NCBI RefSeq assembly: GCF_002095395.1
Contig: NZ_MJEI01000106.1
Location: forward strand, 248,001 to 312,000
Length of the DNA: 64,000 bases
Source: Williamsia sp. 1135
GTDB taxonomy: Bacteria; Actinomycetota; Actinomycetes; Mycobacteriales; Mycobacteriaceae
Direction of reading: 5' to 3'
Shown here piece by piece: positions 9,531 through 18,460 of this stretch. A program made the translations under genes and the position numbers. Within the stretch, counting starts at the first letter, position 1; each line of letters opens with the position of its first letter. A model generated the notes under the pieces. That model was not told where the DNA came from and ran no database searches. It saw nothing but the letters and a program-made list of their open reading frames with translations.

Positions 9531-10889
9531 CTACTGAGCCAGATAGCGGGGATTGGCGACCGCCAGGCGATCGGTGGCCGATGCCCGGACTGCTGCAATC
9601 ATCGCGGGGTCGGTGGCCGCGATCTTTCCGGTTCGGATGGCCAGCGCCACGTCGGTCTCGGAGCGAAAGCCGAGTGCTTCGAATCGTTCTCGGTCGGCCT
9701 GGACTTGCCCCTTACCGATTGTCAGCTCGCGGCCGACGATATCCAGCGCGTTGGCAGCAACGCGGGCTTTGAACCCCACCTCGCGGTCGGGGCCGGGCAC
9801 CACGGAGTCGCGCAAGAACTCGGCGACCGCATCAACCAGCTCGGCGGCCGTGGGACGGCCATGCAGATCGGCCTCGTTCTGCTGGAGTGGAGCCGGTGTA
9901 TCCGGGTCGGCGGGGTACCCCAGCAGCAGCAACGCATCGTGTTCCTGTTCGCACACCCGACGTCCGATCGTCGCCAGCTCCACCGAGCGCTCTTTGCCGG
10001 AGAGGTGTCGGGCGACCATCTGGGCGCAGCCGATGCTCCACCACACCGTGCGATAGAGCTGCCACCAGCGCACCGCGTCCACATCCGGCCGATGTCCGGC
10101 CACCTCGGCGTACCCGTCCAGGAGTTCATCGATGCTGCCGAAGCCCCCGACCTCGGGTTCGGTACCGAATCGCCAGCACTTCACGAGCAGCCAGCCGAGG
10201 TCTTCGCGGGGATCGCCGATATGGGCGAGCTCCCAGTCGATCACGGCCGCCAGCCCCGATTCGTCGACGATGAGGTTTCCGTTCCGGAAGTCGCCGTGGA
10301 CCACCGCCTCGGCAACGGGGTCGGGTTGATGCGCGGCCAGCCAGGCCAGGGCGATTTCGGTGACCGCGGACGGGACATCGAGTTCGAGATAACGCTCCCG
10401 AAGATCCTCGACGCCGCCGGCCGGCACGGTCCGCAGCTCCGGCACGGAGTCGGGTGGGATTGCGTGGATCTGGGCAAGGGTTCGGCCGAGCTGCGCGGCC
10501 ATCCCGCGTCGGGCCTGTGCGAATCGTTCGTCGCGCAGCAACTTTCGCGGAATCGTCTCACCCTCGATGTGTTCGCAGATCAGGTACTGGGCGCCCAGCG
10601 TGCTGTCCGCGCCCGCGAAGTCCACCAGCTTGGGAACAGCGATACCCGCTCGCTCGGCTGCCGCGATGACACTCGACTCGCGCGCCATCCCGAGAGGGCC
10701 GTTCGGATCACCCGGTTGCCGCCGAAGTATCAGCCGGCGGGCGCCACCGGCGGTGGTTGCCACGAATGACCAGGTCTCGCTGTTGGCGCCGCCCGTCAGG
10801 CGGACGAGGTCGGTGACCTGCGTGTCGTGTCCGGACACCTCGGTCAGTCGTGCAGCCAGCCGGCGTTCCATGTCGCTCTGATCGATCAT
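9531..10889 (-). CDS. APH-family phosphotransferase (acyl-CoA dehydrogenase-associated)
   Basis: A 452-residue protein with an aminoglycoside-phosphotransferase/choline-kinase-like fold. The catalytic loop VVHGDFRNGNLIVD (HGDxxxxN) and the metal-binding IDWELAHIGDP follow family spacing. About 110 extra residues at the C-terminus (from roughly DAVAEFLRD) form an all-helical extension often found on this subfamily. It begins two bases after the upstream acyl-CoA dehydrogenase stop, so the two are one operon. Such pairs resemble the ACAD10/11 arrangement, where the kinase domain phosphorylates a hydroxyacyl-CoA; that function is inference. Antibiotic resistance is unlikely. Confidence 0.85.
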   Translation of the reverse strand: MIDQSDMERRLAARLTEVSGHDTQVTDLVRLTGGANSETWSFVATTAGGARRLILRRQPGDPNGPLGMARESSVIAAAERAGIAVPKLVDFAGADSTLGAQYLICEHIEGETIPRKLLRDERFAQARRGMAAQLGRTLAQIHAIPPDSVPELRTVPAGGVEDLRERYLELDVPSAVTEIALAWLAAHQPDPVAEAVVHGDFRNGNLIVDESGLAAVIDWELAHIGDPREDLGWLLVKCWRFGTEPEVGGFGSIDELLDGYAEVAGHRPDVDAVRWWQLYRTVWWSIGCAQMVARHLSGKERSVELATIGRRVCEQEHDALLLLGYPADPDTPAPLQQNEADLHGRPTAAELVDAVAEFLRDSVVPGPDREVGFKARVAANALDIVGRELTIGKGQVQADRERFEALGFRSETDVALAIRTGKIAATDPAMIAAVRASATDRLAVANPRYLAQ

Positions 10890-10891
10890 GC

Positions 10892-12169
10892 CTACTGATC
10901 GCCCGCGTCGCTGGAGCGACGTTTACCCGGTCCGGCGAAGCCGAAGAGGTATCCGGCGATCTTGCGGATCTGTACTTCGTCGGATCCTTCGGTGATGCGG
11001 TAGCGGCGGTGGTGGCGATAGATGTGTTCGAACGGCATGTGGCGGGTGTATCCCATACCGCCATGGACCTGGATGGCCTGATCGGCGGCGTCGCATACGA
11101 GGCGGTTCGCGCGGTAGTTGCACATCGAGACGCGGTCGCTGATCTGCATGTGGGGGATGCGGTCGAGTTCCCAGGCGGTCTTGCGGACCAGACCGCGGAC
11201 GAGTTCGGCTTCGGTGTGCAGTTCGACGAGCGGGAACTGGATTGCCTGCCGGGTCGCCAGAGGCGCGCCGAAAGTGTGTCTGCTTCGGGCATATTCGACG
11301 CTCTGGTCGATACAGTACTGGGCGGCGCCGACGCCGGAGGCGGCCTGCCGGATCCGGTTCTCGTGCACGAAGGACTGCGCCACGGCGAGGCCCTCGCCTT
11401 CGGCGCCGAAGATCGCGGAGTCCGGGACCTCGACGTCGGTGATGGTCACTTCGGCGTGGTCGGTGGGCATGTTGAACGTCCACCATTGGAAGTCGACGGA
11501 GAACCCGGGTCGATCGGTGGGCACGAAGAACGCGGTGATGCCGCGGGCGTCGCCGTCTTTACCCGAGGTTCGGGCGAAGACGACATCGTGGGTGGCGTTG
11601 TGCATGCCGGAGTTGAAGCGTTTGCCGCCGTTGATGATCCAGGAATCGCCCACCTTGCGGGCGGTGGTCTCCATCCAGGTGGCGTCGCTGCCGTGGTCTG
11701 GTTCGGTGAGTCCGAATCCGATCCGTGCCTCCCCGCGGATCATCGGCTCGAGGAACTCGTCCTGTTGTTCGGTGGTGCCGAAGTTCATGAGCATGTGGGC
11801 GAAAGGAAAGTTTCCGACGATCGAGGACTCGTTCTGCAGGTCGTTGTGCAGACCCAATCCCTTGTGGGCGAGGTGTTCTCGGATGATGGCCATGTCGAAA
11901 CTCGAACCATCGCGGCCACCGACCTGCGCCGGCAGGCCATAGCGCAGCCAACCGGCCGCATCCGCACGCCTGCGCATCTCACCGAGTAACTCTTCCCAGT
12001 CCTGCCGTGGCACGCCGCCGCCCTCGAAGTCGGTACGCGCCCACTCCCGCCGGTGATCGAAGAACCGATTGTTGTCGTCGGACTCCTGCAGCGGCCGGAT
12101 CTCGGCGTCGATGAACTCGTCGATCTCCCGCAGGATCTCGGTGATGTCCTCGGGCAGGTTGTAGTCCAT
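10892..12169 (-). CDS. Acyl-CoA dehydrogenase
   Basis: A 425-residue FAD-dependent dehydrogenase of the ACAD superfamily. It shows the FAD and acyl-CoA segments GFGLTEPDHGSDATWMETTA and SWIINGGKRFNSGM, and the C-terminal IQVHGGMGYTRHMPFEHIYR. ATG 12169 (MDYNLPEDITEIL) was chosen over the longer open frame because the upstream residues do not match the family. A palindrome 23-38 bp upstream suggests TetR-type control. The partner phosphotransferase begins immediately downstream, which hints at catabolism of a specific, possibly hydroxylated or branched, acyl chain. Confidence 0.92.
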   Translation of the reverse strand: MDYNLPEDITEILREIDEFIDAEIRPLQESDDNNRFFDHRREWARTDFEGGGVPRQDWEELLGEMRRRADAAGWLRYGLPAQVGGRDGSSFDMAIIREHLAHKGLGLHNDLQNESSIVGNFPFAHMLMNFGTTEQQDEFLEPMIRGEARIGFGLTEPDHGSDATWMETTARKVGDSWIINGGKRFNSGMHNATHDVVFARTSGKDGDARGITAFFVPTDRPGFSVDFQWWTFNMPTDHAEVTITDVEVPDSAIFGAEGEGLAVAQSFVHENRIRQAASGVGAAQYCIDQSVEYARSRHTFGAPLATRQAIQFPLVELHTEAELVRGLVRKTAWELDRIPHMQISDRVSMCNYRANRLVCDAADQAIQVHGGMGYTRHMPFEHIYRHHRRYRITEGSDEVQIRKIAGYLFGFAGPGKRRSSDAGDQ

Positions 12170-12191
12170 CGATGGCCTCTCTCCGGGTGCT

Positions 12192-12207
12192 CTGAACAAT
12201 CGTTCAG
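12192..12207. promoter_or_regulatory. Palindromic operator candidate upstream of the acyl-CoA dehydrogenase
   Basis: CTGAACAATCGTTCAG is symmetrical at 14 of 16 positions and sits 23 bp before the start codon. Its form resembles TetR-family operators controlling lipid catabolism genes. The regulator is not identified; the TetR gene at 13291 has a different palindrome at its own promoter. Confidence 0.5.
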
Positions 12208-12290
12208 CACGACCGTAATCTTTCACTGCTCTCCTGCGCAGTGATTTGTGAAAGAGGCGAAGAACTCTGATCAAACGTCCCCGAACGCGG

Positions 12291-13215
12291 TCACAGCCGC
12301 ATGTGTGCCCCGAGTTCTTCGAGCTGATCGACGCCGGTGCCGAAATCGTCGGCGATCGTGGCAATCCGGACGTGATCGGCGCCGGCATCGAGATGCTCCT
12401 GGACCTTCGCGGCGATCGCGCGGGCATCGCCGTATCCGATCACATCGTCGACCAACCGGTCTGCAGGCACCGAGAGTTCTTCGCTGGTGTAGCCGAGCCG
12501 GGCGAGGTTGACGGCGTAGGGCGACCCCGGTCGGCTGATCACGGCTGTCGCGAAGTGCTGTGCCACCGCCTTCGCTCGATCGGGATCGGCATCGGCGGCG
12601 ACGCTGAGCCCGATGACCAACAGCTTGTCCGGGCCGAGTTCCTGTCGTGCGCGCCTGGTGTATTCGGGTGGCACCAGGGTCGGCAGTGCGCCATCGGCGT
12701 CGCGCCCGGCAAGGTACAGCATCTTCGGTCCACCTGCGGCGACGATGCGGGGGTAACGGTCGCCCGGCGCCGGCGTCATCGCCTGCGGAACGTACATCTC
12801 GTCGAGGTAGGCGCTCATCGTCGCGAGTGGACGGTTGAAGTCCCTGCCGACCGCGGCGGCCTGATCTGGATATCCCACACCGAGGCCGAGCACGAATCGC
12901 CCGGGGAAGGCCTGGGCGAGCATCGCTGACGCGCCGTGCGCGGTCTGTGGCGGCCTGCGCCCAGATGTTGGCCACCGCGGTACCGAAGACGAGGTCGTCT
13001 GTCGCGGCGGCCAGTACGGCCAACTGTGTGAACACGTCCTTGCCGCCGACGCCCTCGTTGATCCAGGCCGCCCCGAAGCCCGCTTGTTCAAGGCGGCGCA
13101 CGGCGGTGCGCTGCTGCTCGACCGATGTCGGCTGGGCGAACGGGATGTTCGGGACGAAGGCGCCGACCCGGCCTAGTGATCGGCGGGCGTCTTCGATGAG
13201 AGTGGATGTGGTCAT
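12291..13215 (-). pseudogene. LLM-class F420-dependent oxidoreductase with a frameshift
   Basis: Luciferase-like monooxygenase family. The N-terminal frame (RVGAFVPNIPFAQPTSVEQQ, then LVFGTAVANIWAQA) runs to about 12950. The remainder (GASAMLAQAFPGRFVLGLGV, then GYPDQAAAVGRDFNRPL to the C-terminus) is one frame away. The switch is at about 12940-12950, consistent with one extra or two missing bases; the span of 925 bp is one more than a multiple of three. Corrected length is about 307 residues, right for mycobacterial-type F420 enzymes. The substrate is unknown. A TetR gene diverges from it and probably regulates it. Confidence 0.85.
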
Positions 13216-13242
13216 ATGATTCTCCCCGCGTTGGTCGCATTA

Positions 13243-13260
13243 CGAAACGATTCTATTTCG
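13243..13260. promoter_or_regulatory. Inverted repeat in the TetR/oxidoreductase divergent promoter
   Basis: CGAAA and TTTCG arms (13243-13247 and 13256-13260) are separated by eight bases in the 75-bp gap between the divergent oxidoreductase and TetR genes. Position and spacing suit a TetR operator and autoregulation. Confidence 0.5.
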
Positions 13261-13290
13261 AAACTACACCCTTTCGGTAGAGTCGTGATC

Positions 13291-13908
13291 ATGACGCCGA
13301 ACGAAGCTCCCGTCCGCCGTGGCCGTCGCCGCAGCGCGGCCGCCGACGAGGCCATCCTCGCCGCGGCTTTGGAAGTCCTTCGTCTCGATGGGTACGGCGG
13401 ACTGACCATGGGTGCGGTCATCAAGCGGTCTGGGACGTCGTCGGCGACCGTCTACCGGCGGTGGCCCACCAAGCAGGATCTCGTTGCGGCCGCGCTCGGG
13501 TCGTTGAGTCAGACGGTGCCGGACGTCGACACCGGGTCCCTGGACGGCGACCTCGCGGCATTCGTGACCGCCGTGGCAGGGTTCGACTGTGTAGATCCCG
13601 AGGATCTCGCCGTCGACGTGATCTCCGAGCTCGGCCGGAACGCGGAGTTCCACGCCCAGGTGACCGAGAAGTTCGTCGGCCCACGCGTGGCAGCGCTGAA
13701 GGACATCATCGTGCGTGCGCGGCGTCGCGGCGAATTGGGAACAGGTCTCTCGCCCGGGGTCGCCTATGGCTTCGTCACAGGCCCCATTCATCACCGCGTG
13801 CACGAGCAGGGTGAACCGGCGACGCCCGGCTTCCTGCATTCGGTGGCCGTCGGGTCGGCGGCTGCGTTCCGCGCCTTGGCTCCGCCGGCAGATAACAGAC
13901 CCGGATGA
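13291..13908 (+). CDS. TetR-family transcriptional regulator
   Basis: A 205-residue protein with an N-terminal TetR helix-turn-helix (DEAILAAALEVLRLDGYGGL, then MGAVIKRSGTSSATVYRRWP) followed by a TetR_C-like helical domain. The ATG at 13291 was preferred to the upstream TTG-type extension because it gives the usual ~20-residue lead into the first helix. The gene is divergent from the F420-dependent oxidoreductase, with an inverted repeat between them, so that enzyme is the most likely target. The ligand cannot be predicted. Confidence 0.9.
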   Translation: MTPNEAPVRRGRRRSAAADEAILAAALEVLRLDGYGGLTMGAVIKRSGTSSATVYRRWPTKQDLVAAALGSLSQTVPDVDTGSLDGDLAAFVTAVAGFDCVDPEDLAVDVISELGRNAEFHAQVTEKFVGPRVAALKDIIVRARRRGELGTGLSPGVAYGFVTGPIHHRVHEQGEPATPGFLHSVAVGSAAAFRALAPPADNRPG

Positions 13909-13920
13909 GCCGGTGGCCGC

Positions 13921-14226
13921 TTACGACTCGGTGAGATCGACGCGCGCGACTTTCATGTCGACGCGACCATCGAACACGGGAACCCCTTCGGCGCGGAGGT
14001 TCTCGAGCTGTGTGGTGCGCAGATGCGGGGCGGGTTTGCCGCTGACCGCGATGACTCGGTGCCAGGGGAGGTCGGCGGAGTCGGTGCGCATGATCCAGCC
14101 GACGATGCGGGCACTCGAGAGTCCCGCCGCAGCTGCCACATCCCCATAGGTGGTCACCGTGCCCACCGGTACCGAGGCGACGATCTCGCGAACCCGTTCG
14201 ACCTGTTCTTCGGTGATCTGCGCCAT
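13921..14226 (-). CDS. Alkyltransferase-like protein (MGMT family, no catalytic Cys)
   Basis: A 101-residue protein consisting only of the DNA-binding domain of O6-alkylguanine alkyltransferases. The active-site PCHRV of true MGMT is PWHRVI here, with Trp in place of the acceptor Cys, the hallmark of ATL proteins. These bind O6-alkylguanine without removing the alkyl group and hand the lesion to nucleotide excision repair. The helix-turn-helix and arginine-finger region (TYGDVAAAAGLSSARIVGWI) is conserved. It precedes the lipV-like gene and corresponds to Rv3204 in the M. tuberculosis order. Confidence 0.9.
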   Translation of the reverse strand: MAQITEEQVERVREIVASVPVGTVTTYGDVAAAAGLSSARIVGWIMRTDSADLPWHRVIAVSGKPAPHLRTTQLENLRAEGVPVFDGRVDMKVARVDLTES

Positions 14227-14239
14227 GATCAGCCCGACT

Positions 14240-15019
14240 TTACTGCCCGGCCAGCGCTTCCGACACGAGTTTCGCCGTGAGTTCTGGCCGGGCGAACGGC
14301 ACCATGTGACCGCAGTCCTCGTCGAAGACCGTCAGCAGGTCACCCTGCTGAGCCGAGAGGGCCGCGCGGAAATCGGCGGTGACATAGGGCGGCTGCACGT
14401 GCATCGCCTGGACGAGATCGACCGGAAGGTCTGCCGGTGGCAGCACGAATGGGCGACTCAACTCATTCCATGTGGTCACGACCATTCCCGGGTGGATGCG
14501 CCAGTTGACCCGATCCCCGACGTCGATCAGGTGATCGGCGATCTCGCGATCCAAGATCTCCGGCGTTAGTTCCGCCCACGATTCGCCGAGTTTGCCCTCC
14601 CGCGCCGCCGCCTCGTCGGGGTAGTCGTAATGCGACATGTAGCTGGTCGCCACGTCTGCCATCCACTGCGGTTCGAGGCCGATGGCGGGGTCGAGCAGGA
14701 TGAGGCGCCGGAAGCGGTCCGGCATCCGACGGGACAGGTGCAGCGCCAGTGCGCCGCCGTACGAGTGGGCGACGACCACCACGGGTCCGTCGATGTATTC
14801 CTCGACCACGTCCGCCAGCGCGTCGACCTGCGCCTCGATCGACCACGGCGGAGTGAACGGGGACCAGCCATGACCGAGCAGGTCGGGTGCGACGATCCTG
14901 GCCTGCGGAAGCGCCGCGGCCAGGTCCACCCAGCGTTTACCGTGTCCGGTCAGCCCGTGCACTGCAAGCACCGACGGGCCATCGGCCGGTCCGAACACCT
15001 CGACGTTCAACGTAGACAT
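14240..15019 (-). CDS. lipV: Alpha/beta hydrolase, LipV-like
   Basis: A 259-residue alpha/beta-hydrolase. VHGLTGHGKRW gives the oxyanion-hole region, VVAHSYGGALAL carries the nucleophilic serine in the G/A-H-S-Y-G elbow, and DEDCGHMVPFARPE contains the C-terminal histidine. ATG 15019 (MSTLNVEVFG) was chosen because the much longer open frame upstream does not look like protein. It is divergent from adnA across a 117-bp gap, as lipV is next to adnA in M. tuberculosis. The substrate is uncertain; short-chain esterase/lipase activity is a family-level expectation. Confidence 0.88.
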   Translation of the reverse strand: MSTLNVEVFGPADGPSVLAVHGLTGHGKRWVDLAAALPQARIVAPDLLGHGWSPFTPPWSIEAQVDALADVVEEYIDGPVVVVAHSYGGALALHLSRRMPDRFRRLILLDPAIGLEPQWMADVATSYMSHYDYPDEAAAREGKLGESWAELTPEILDREIADHLIDVGDRVNWRIHPGMVVTTWNELSRPFVLPPADLPVDLVQAMHVQPPYVTADFRAALSAQQGDLLTVFDEDCGHMVPFARPELTAKLVSEALAGQ

Positions 15020-15136
15020 GACGACAATCGTGCCTGACCGCAGGCCGAGCGGCCTGCCGAGACCGACCCGACGCCGCGCGAACGGCCGTGTCGGTCCTCC
15101 GTGACACCATCGTCGTAGCCAAGGAAAGGAGTGGGT

Positions 15137-18100
15137 GTGCCCGCATTGACGATGCGGCTGGTGTCGGCGCCGGTCGTGCCCGCACCCACACGCAGCTGGC
15201 CCCCGGCGGCAGCCCAGCTCATCGACGGAGTGACCGAGACGCCTCCAGGGTTCCGCCCTGTCCGGGTGCACGGGGGAGCAGGCACCGGCAAGACGTCGCT
15301 GATCGTCGACATCGCGGTCGCGCGATTGAGCAATCCGGACATCGACCCGGAGTCGATCCTTGTCCTCGCCTCCGGCCGGCGAGCGGCCACCGAACTTCGC
15401 GAGCAGATCACGGCGCGGCTGCTCGCACAGACACCGGGTGCAACCGGACGCGCTCCGCGGGCGACCCGAGAACCGATCGTCCGGACGATCCACTCCTACG
15501 CCTTTGCTGTCCTGCGTCTGCAGGCTGCCGCACATGACAACCCGCCGCCCCGATTGATCACCGGTGCCGAGCAGGACGCCGTATTGCGGGAGCTGCTCGC
15601 GGGCGACATCGAGGACGGAGCCGAGTATTGGCCGGAGCGATTGCGGCCGGCATTGGGCACCAACGGCTTTGCTCAGGCGCTGCGCGACATGATGATGCGC
15701 GCTGCCGAGCGAGGGGTGGGCCCGGAAGATCTCATCGCGCTGGGGCGCGCGCACAAACGCCCCGAGTGGCAGGCCGTCGGCAAGGCCTACCGGCAGTACG
15801 AGCAGGGAGGGCTGCTGCGAGGTGCTGTCGGCTTGGAAGCCCCGCAGGCCACAGCGCCCGCCGTGGACGCCGCCGAACTGGTGGGTTCCGCTCTCACGGC
15901 GTTCGCAACCGATCCGGAATTGCTCCGCAGTGAGCGCGCCAGGGTCCGTTATCTGCTGGTCGACGACGCTCAGCACCTCGATCCCCAGGCCGCGACGCTG
16001 GTCCGCCTGATCGGTGCCGGGGCAGCGCAGGCGGTCATTGCGGGCGACGGTGATCAATCGATCTACAGCTTCCGTGGTGCGAGCTCCGGATTCCTCGACG
16101 ATATTGCCGATCCGGATCGGGACATTCGCCTGGACAACAATTTTCGTTCGACCAAGCCCATCAGCGATCTCGGGGGATCAATTGCGGCCCGGCTCCCGGG
16201 CCCGCGGCGGCGTCGCTCGGAGGCAGACACCCCCGACGCTCCTGCGCCGGTTGTCCGCATCTACGGTTCCGCCGCGAAAGAAGCCACCGCCATCGCGGAC
16301 ATGATGCGTCGCGCTCATCTGTACGACGACGTGCCGTGGTCGTCGATGGCGGTCATCGTGCGTTCGGTACCGCGGGCGATGGCACCACTGCGGCGGGCGC
16401 TGCGCTCGGCGGGGGTCCCCGTCATGACCCCGGCGAGCGAGATCCCGCTGGCGCGGCAGCGGTCGGTGGCCGCGATGTTGCTGGCTCTGCGCGCAGTGGA
16501 CGGCCCGCTGGAACCGACCGAGGTGCTCGAACTGCTCGCGGGTCCGATCGGTGGGGCCGATCCGGCGGCGCTGCGGCGACTGCGGCGCGGAGTGCGGCGC
16601 ATCGAGACCGAGACCGGTCGTGACCGCGACTCCGGCACTGTGATCGCCGACCTGGTCAGTGGGTCCACCACGGGTCGAGCCGGTGACGATGTCGACGTGA
16701 CCGATTACCTCGACGGACTCACCGAGATCGAAAGGCGACCTCTCGCAAGAGTGTTGGCCGTGATCGCCGCCGCCCGGACCGCGGATGCCGCACGCCGCAG
16801 CATCGAGGAGATCCTGTGGGAGGCCTGGCAGGCCACCGGCCTCGGACAGCGATGGTCGAATCAGGTGATGCGCCGCGACCACGGCCCCGGCGGCGCGCAG
16901 GCCGATCGAGATCTCGATGCGATGGTCGCGTTGTTCGACGCCGCCGCCAACTTCGCCGACAGTCTGCCCGCGGCCACCCTGGGCGGGTTCGTCGACTACC
17001 TCAGCGCGCTGCAGATACCCACCGAATCGAGGATGGCGCAGTCGACGTCGGATGCGGTGACCGTTCTGTCGGCGCACGCGGCGGCAGGCCGGGAGTGGGA
17101 GGTGGTGGCCGTCGCGGGCGTACAGGACGGGTTGTGGCCGAGTCTGCGCAGTCGCGGAAGCATCCTGGGCACCGGGCAATTGGTGGATCTGCTCGACGGG
17201 GTCGATGCCGACGCGCTCGACACGATCTCCCGGACCGCTATGGCGTTGGCAGAAGAACGCCGGCTACTGCTCGTCGCGTGCAGTCGCGCCCGGAGCCGGT
17301 TGATGGTGAGCGCGGTCGACGACGGTAGCGGCGACGCCGCGCCCTCGCGTTTCGTCGGTGAACTCGCGGCCGTCGTCGGTGGTGATCTCGATGAGGCTGA
17401 CGCAGAACCAGCGGAGCTGGAGTTGCCGATCGAGCCCGGGCTACGGCGGGTGTTGTCGCTGTCCTCGCTGGTGGCGGCGTTGCGTGCCGAGGTGTGCGCC
17501 TCGCCGGGCGAACCCGGGCCGCGTACGCAGGCGGCCGCGGACATGCTCGCCGAGCTCGCCGATGCGGGAGTCCCCGGCGCGCACCCCGACGAGTGGTACG
17601 GCCTCGCCGGACCGAGCTCCGACATTCCGCTGTGGTCGGAATCATCGGGGCCGCTGACTCTTTCGCCATCCAGCGTCGAAGCGCTCGGTGCGTGCTCCCT
17701 CCGCTGGATGCTGGAACGGTACGGGGGTCGCGACGGTGATTCCAAACCCGCGGTCGCCGGCACGCTCGTACACACGCTGGTGCAGGCCGTGGCAGGCAAG
17801 ATCCCACCCGACGACGTGACGGCCGCGCTGCGGCGCGTGTGGGATCAGGTCGACGTCGGTGCGCCGTGGTTCTCCAGGCGCGAACTCGAACGCACCGAGG
17901 AGATGCTCACCAATTTCCGTCAGTGGCTCAAACTCTCGCGAAGCGGGCTGACCGAGGTCGGCGTCGAGATGGACGTGGACGCGCGCATCGAGGCCGCCCG
18001 GGTGGCCGATCCGGAGGGCGAGATCATCGACATGCCCGAAGTTCGTCTGCGCGGACGTATCGACCGGCTCGAGAAGGACTCACAGGGGCGTCCGGTCGTC

Positions 18101-18460
18101 GTTGACGTCAAGACCGGCAAGAGCACCATCTCGGTGCAGGCCGGTCAGGATCACGCTCAGCTGGCCACCTATCAGCTCGCGTTGAGTCTCGGTGGCGTAC
18201 CCGAGGTGGGACCGGTGGAACCGGGCGGCGGCGCACTCGTCTACGTCAACAACTCGAACGGTAAAACCGGTGCAGCCCAGCGAGATCAGGAACCCTTGGG
18301 TCCCGAGCAGGTCGACCAGTGGCTCGCGGTGGTGCGAGCAGCCGCCCACCGCAGCATCGGTCCCGGTTTCGTCGCCACCATCAACGACGGGTGCGGGCAC
18401 TGCTCGCTCAAGTCGAGTTGTCCCGCACAGCTCGAAGGGCGGACGGTGACCGATGGCTGA
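15137..18460 (+). CDS. adnA: AdnA subunit of the AdnAB helicase-nuclease
   Basis: About 1107 residues. AdnAB is the actinobacterial counterpart of RecBCD/AddAB, resecting double-strand breaks. Walker A is GGAGTGKT near residue 46. The Walker B segment reads VDDAQHLDP, with Asp-Asp instead of Asp-Glu, fitting the weaker motor role of AdnA. GDGDQSIYSFRGA is UvrD motif III. The C-terminal RecB-type nuclease has VVVDVKTGK near residue 990. Cysteines at about 851 (GACSLRW) and 1085-1095 (GCGHCSLKSSC) match the iron-sulphur cluster that staples AddB/AdnA-type nucleases. The GTG at 15137 lies five bases after AAAGGAG; the GTG at 15131 overlaps that site. It overlaps adnB by eight bases. Confidence 0.92.
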   Translation: MPALTMRLVSAPVVPAPTRSWPPAAAQLIDGVTETPPGFRPVRVHGGAGTGKTSLIVDIAVARLSNPDIDPESILVLASGRRAATELREQITARLLAQTPGATGRAPRATREPIVRTIHSYAFAVLRLQAAAHDNPPPRLITGAEQDAVLRELLAGDIEDGAEYWPERLRPALGTNGFAQALRDMMMRAAERGVGPEDLIALGRAHKRPEWQAVGKAYRQYEQGGLLRGAVGLEAPQATAPAVDAAELVGSALTAFATDPELLRSERARVRYLLVDDAQHLDPQAATLVRLIGAGAAQAVIAGDGDQSIYSFRGASSGFLDDIADPDRDIRLDNNFRSTKPISDLGGSIAARLPGPRRRRSEADTPDAPAPVVRIYGSAAKEATAIADMMRRAHLYDDVPWSSMAVIVRSVPRAMAPLRRALRSAGVPVMTPASEIPLARQRSVAAMLLALRAVDGPLEPTEVLELLAGPIGGADPAALRRLRRGVRRIETETGRDRDSGTVIADLVSGSTTGRAGDDVDVTDYLDGLTEIERRPLARVLAVIAAARTADAARRSIEEILWEAWQATGLGQRWSNQVMRRDHGPGGAQADRDLDAMVALFDAAANFADSLPAATLGGFVDYLSALQIPTESRMAQSTSDAVTVLSAHAAAGREWEVVAVAGVQDGLWPSLRSRGSILGTGQLVDLLDGVDADALDTISRTAMALAEERRLLLVACSRARSRLMVSAVDDGSGDAAPSRFVGELAAVVGGDLDEADAEPAELELPIEPGLRRVLSLSSLVAALRAEVCASPGEPGPRTQAAADMLAELADAGVPGAHPDEWYGLAGPSSDIPLWSESSGPLTLSPSSVEALGACSLRWMLERYGGRDGDSKPAVAGTLVHTLVQAVAGKIPPDDVTAALRRVWDQVDVGAPWFSRRELERTEEMLTNFRQWLKLSRSGLTEVGVEMDVDARIEAARVADPEGEIIDMPEVRLRGRIDRLEKDSQGRPVVVDVKTGKSTISVQAGQDHAQLATYQLALSLGGVPEVGPVEPGGGALVYVNNSNGKTGAAQRDQEPLGPEQVDQWLAVVRAAAHRSIGPGFVATINDGCGHCSLKSSCPAQLEGRTVTDG

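Noticed and set aside
9531-10889. Aminoglycoside resistance gene
   Set aside because: The APH fold is shared by many metabolic kinases; two-base spacing to an acyl-CoA dehydrogenase and the C-terminal extension point to lipid metabolism.
10850-11989. Plus-strand open frame opposite the acyl-CoA dehydrogenase
   Set aside because: Shadow of the dehydrogenase; no family resemblance, and the minus strand has complete ACAD motifs.
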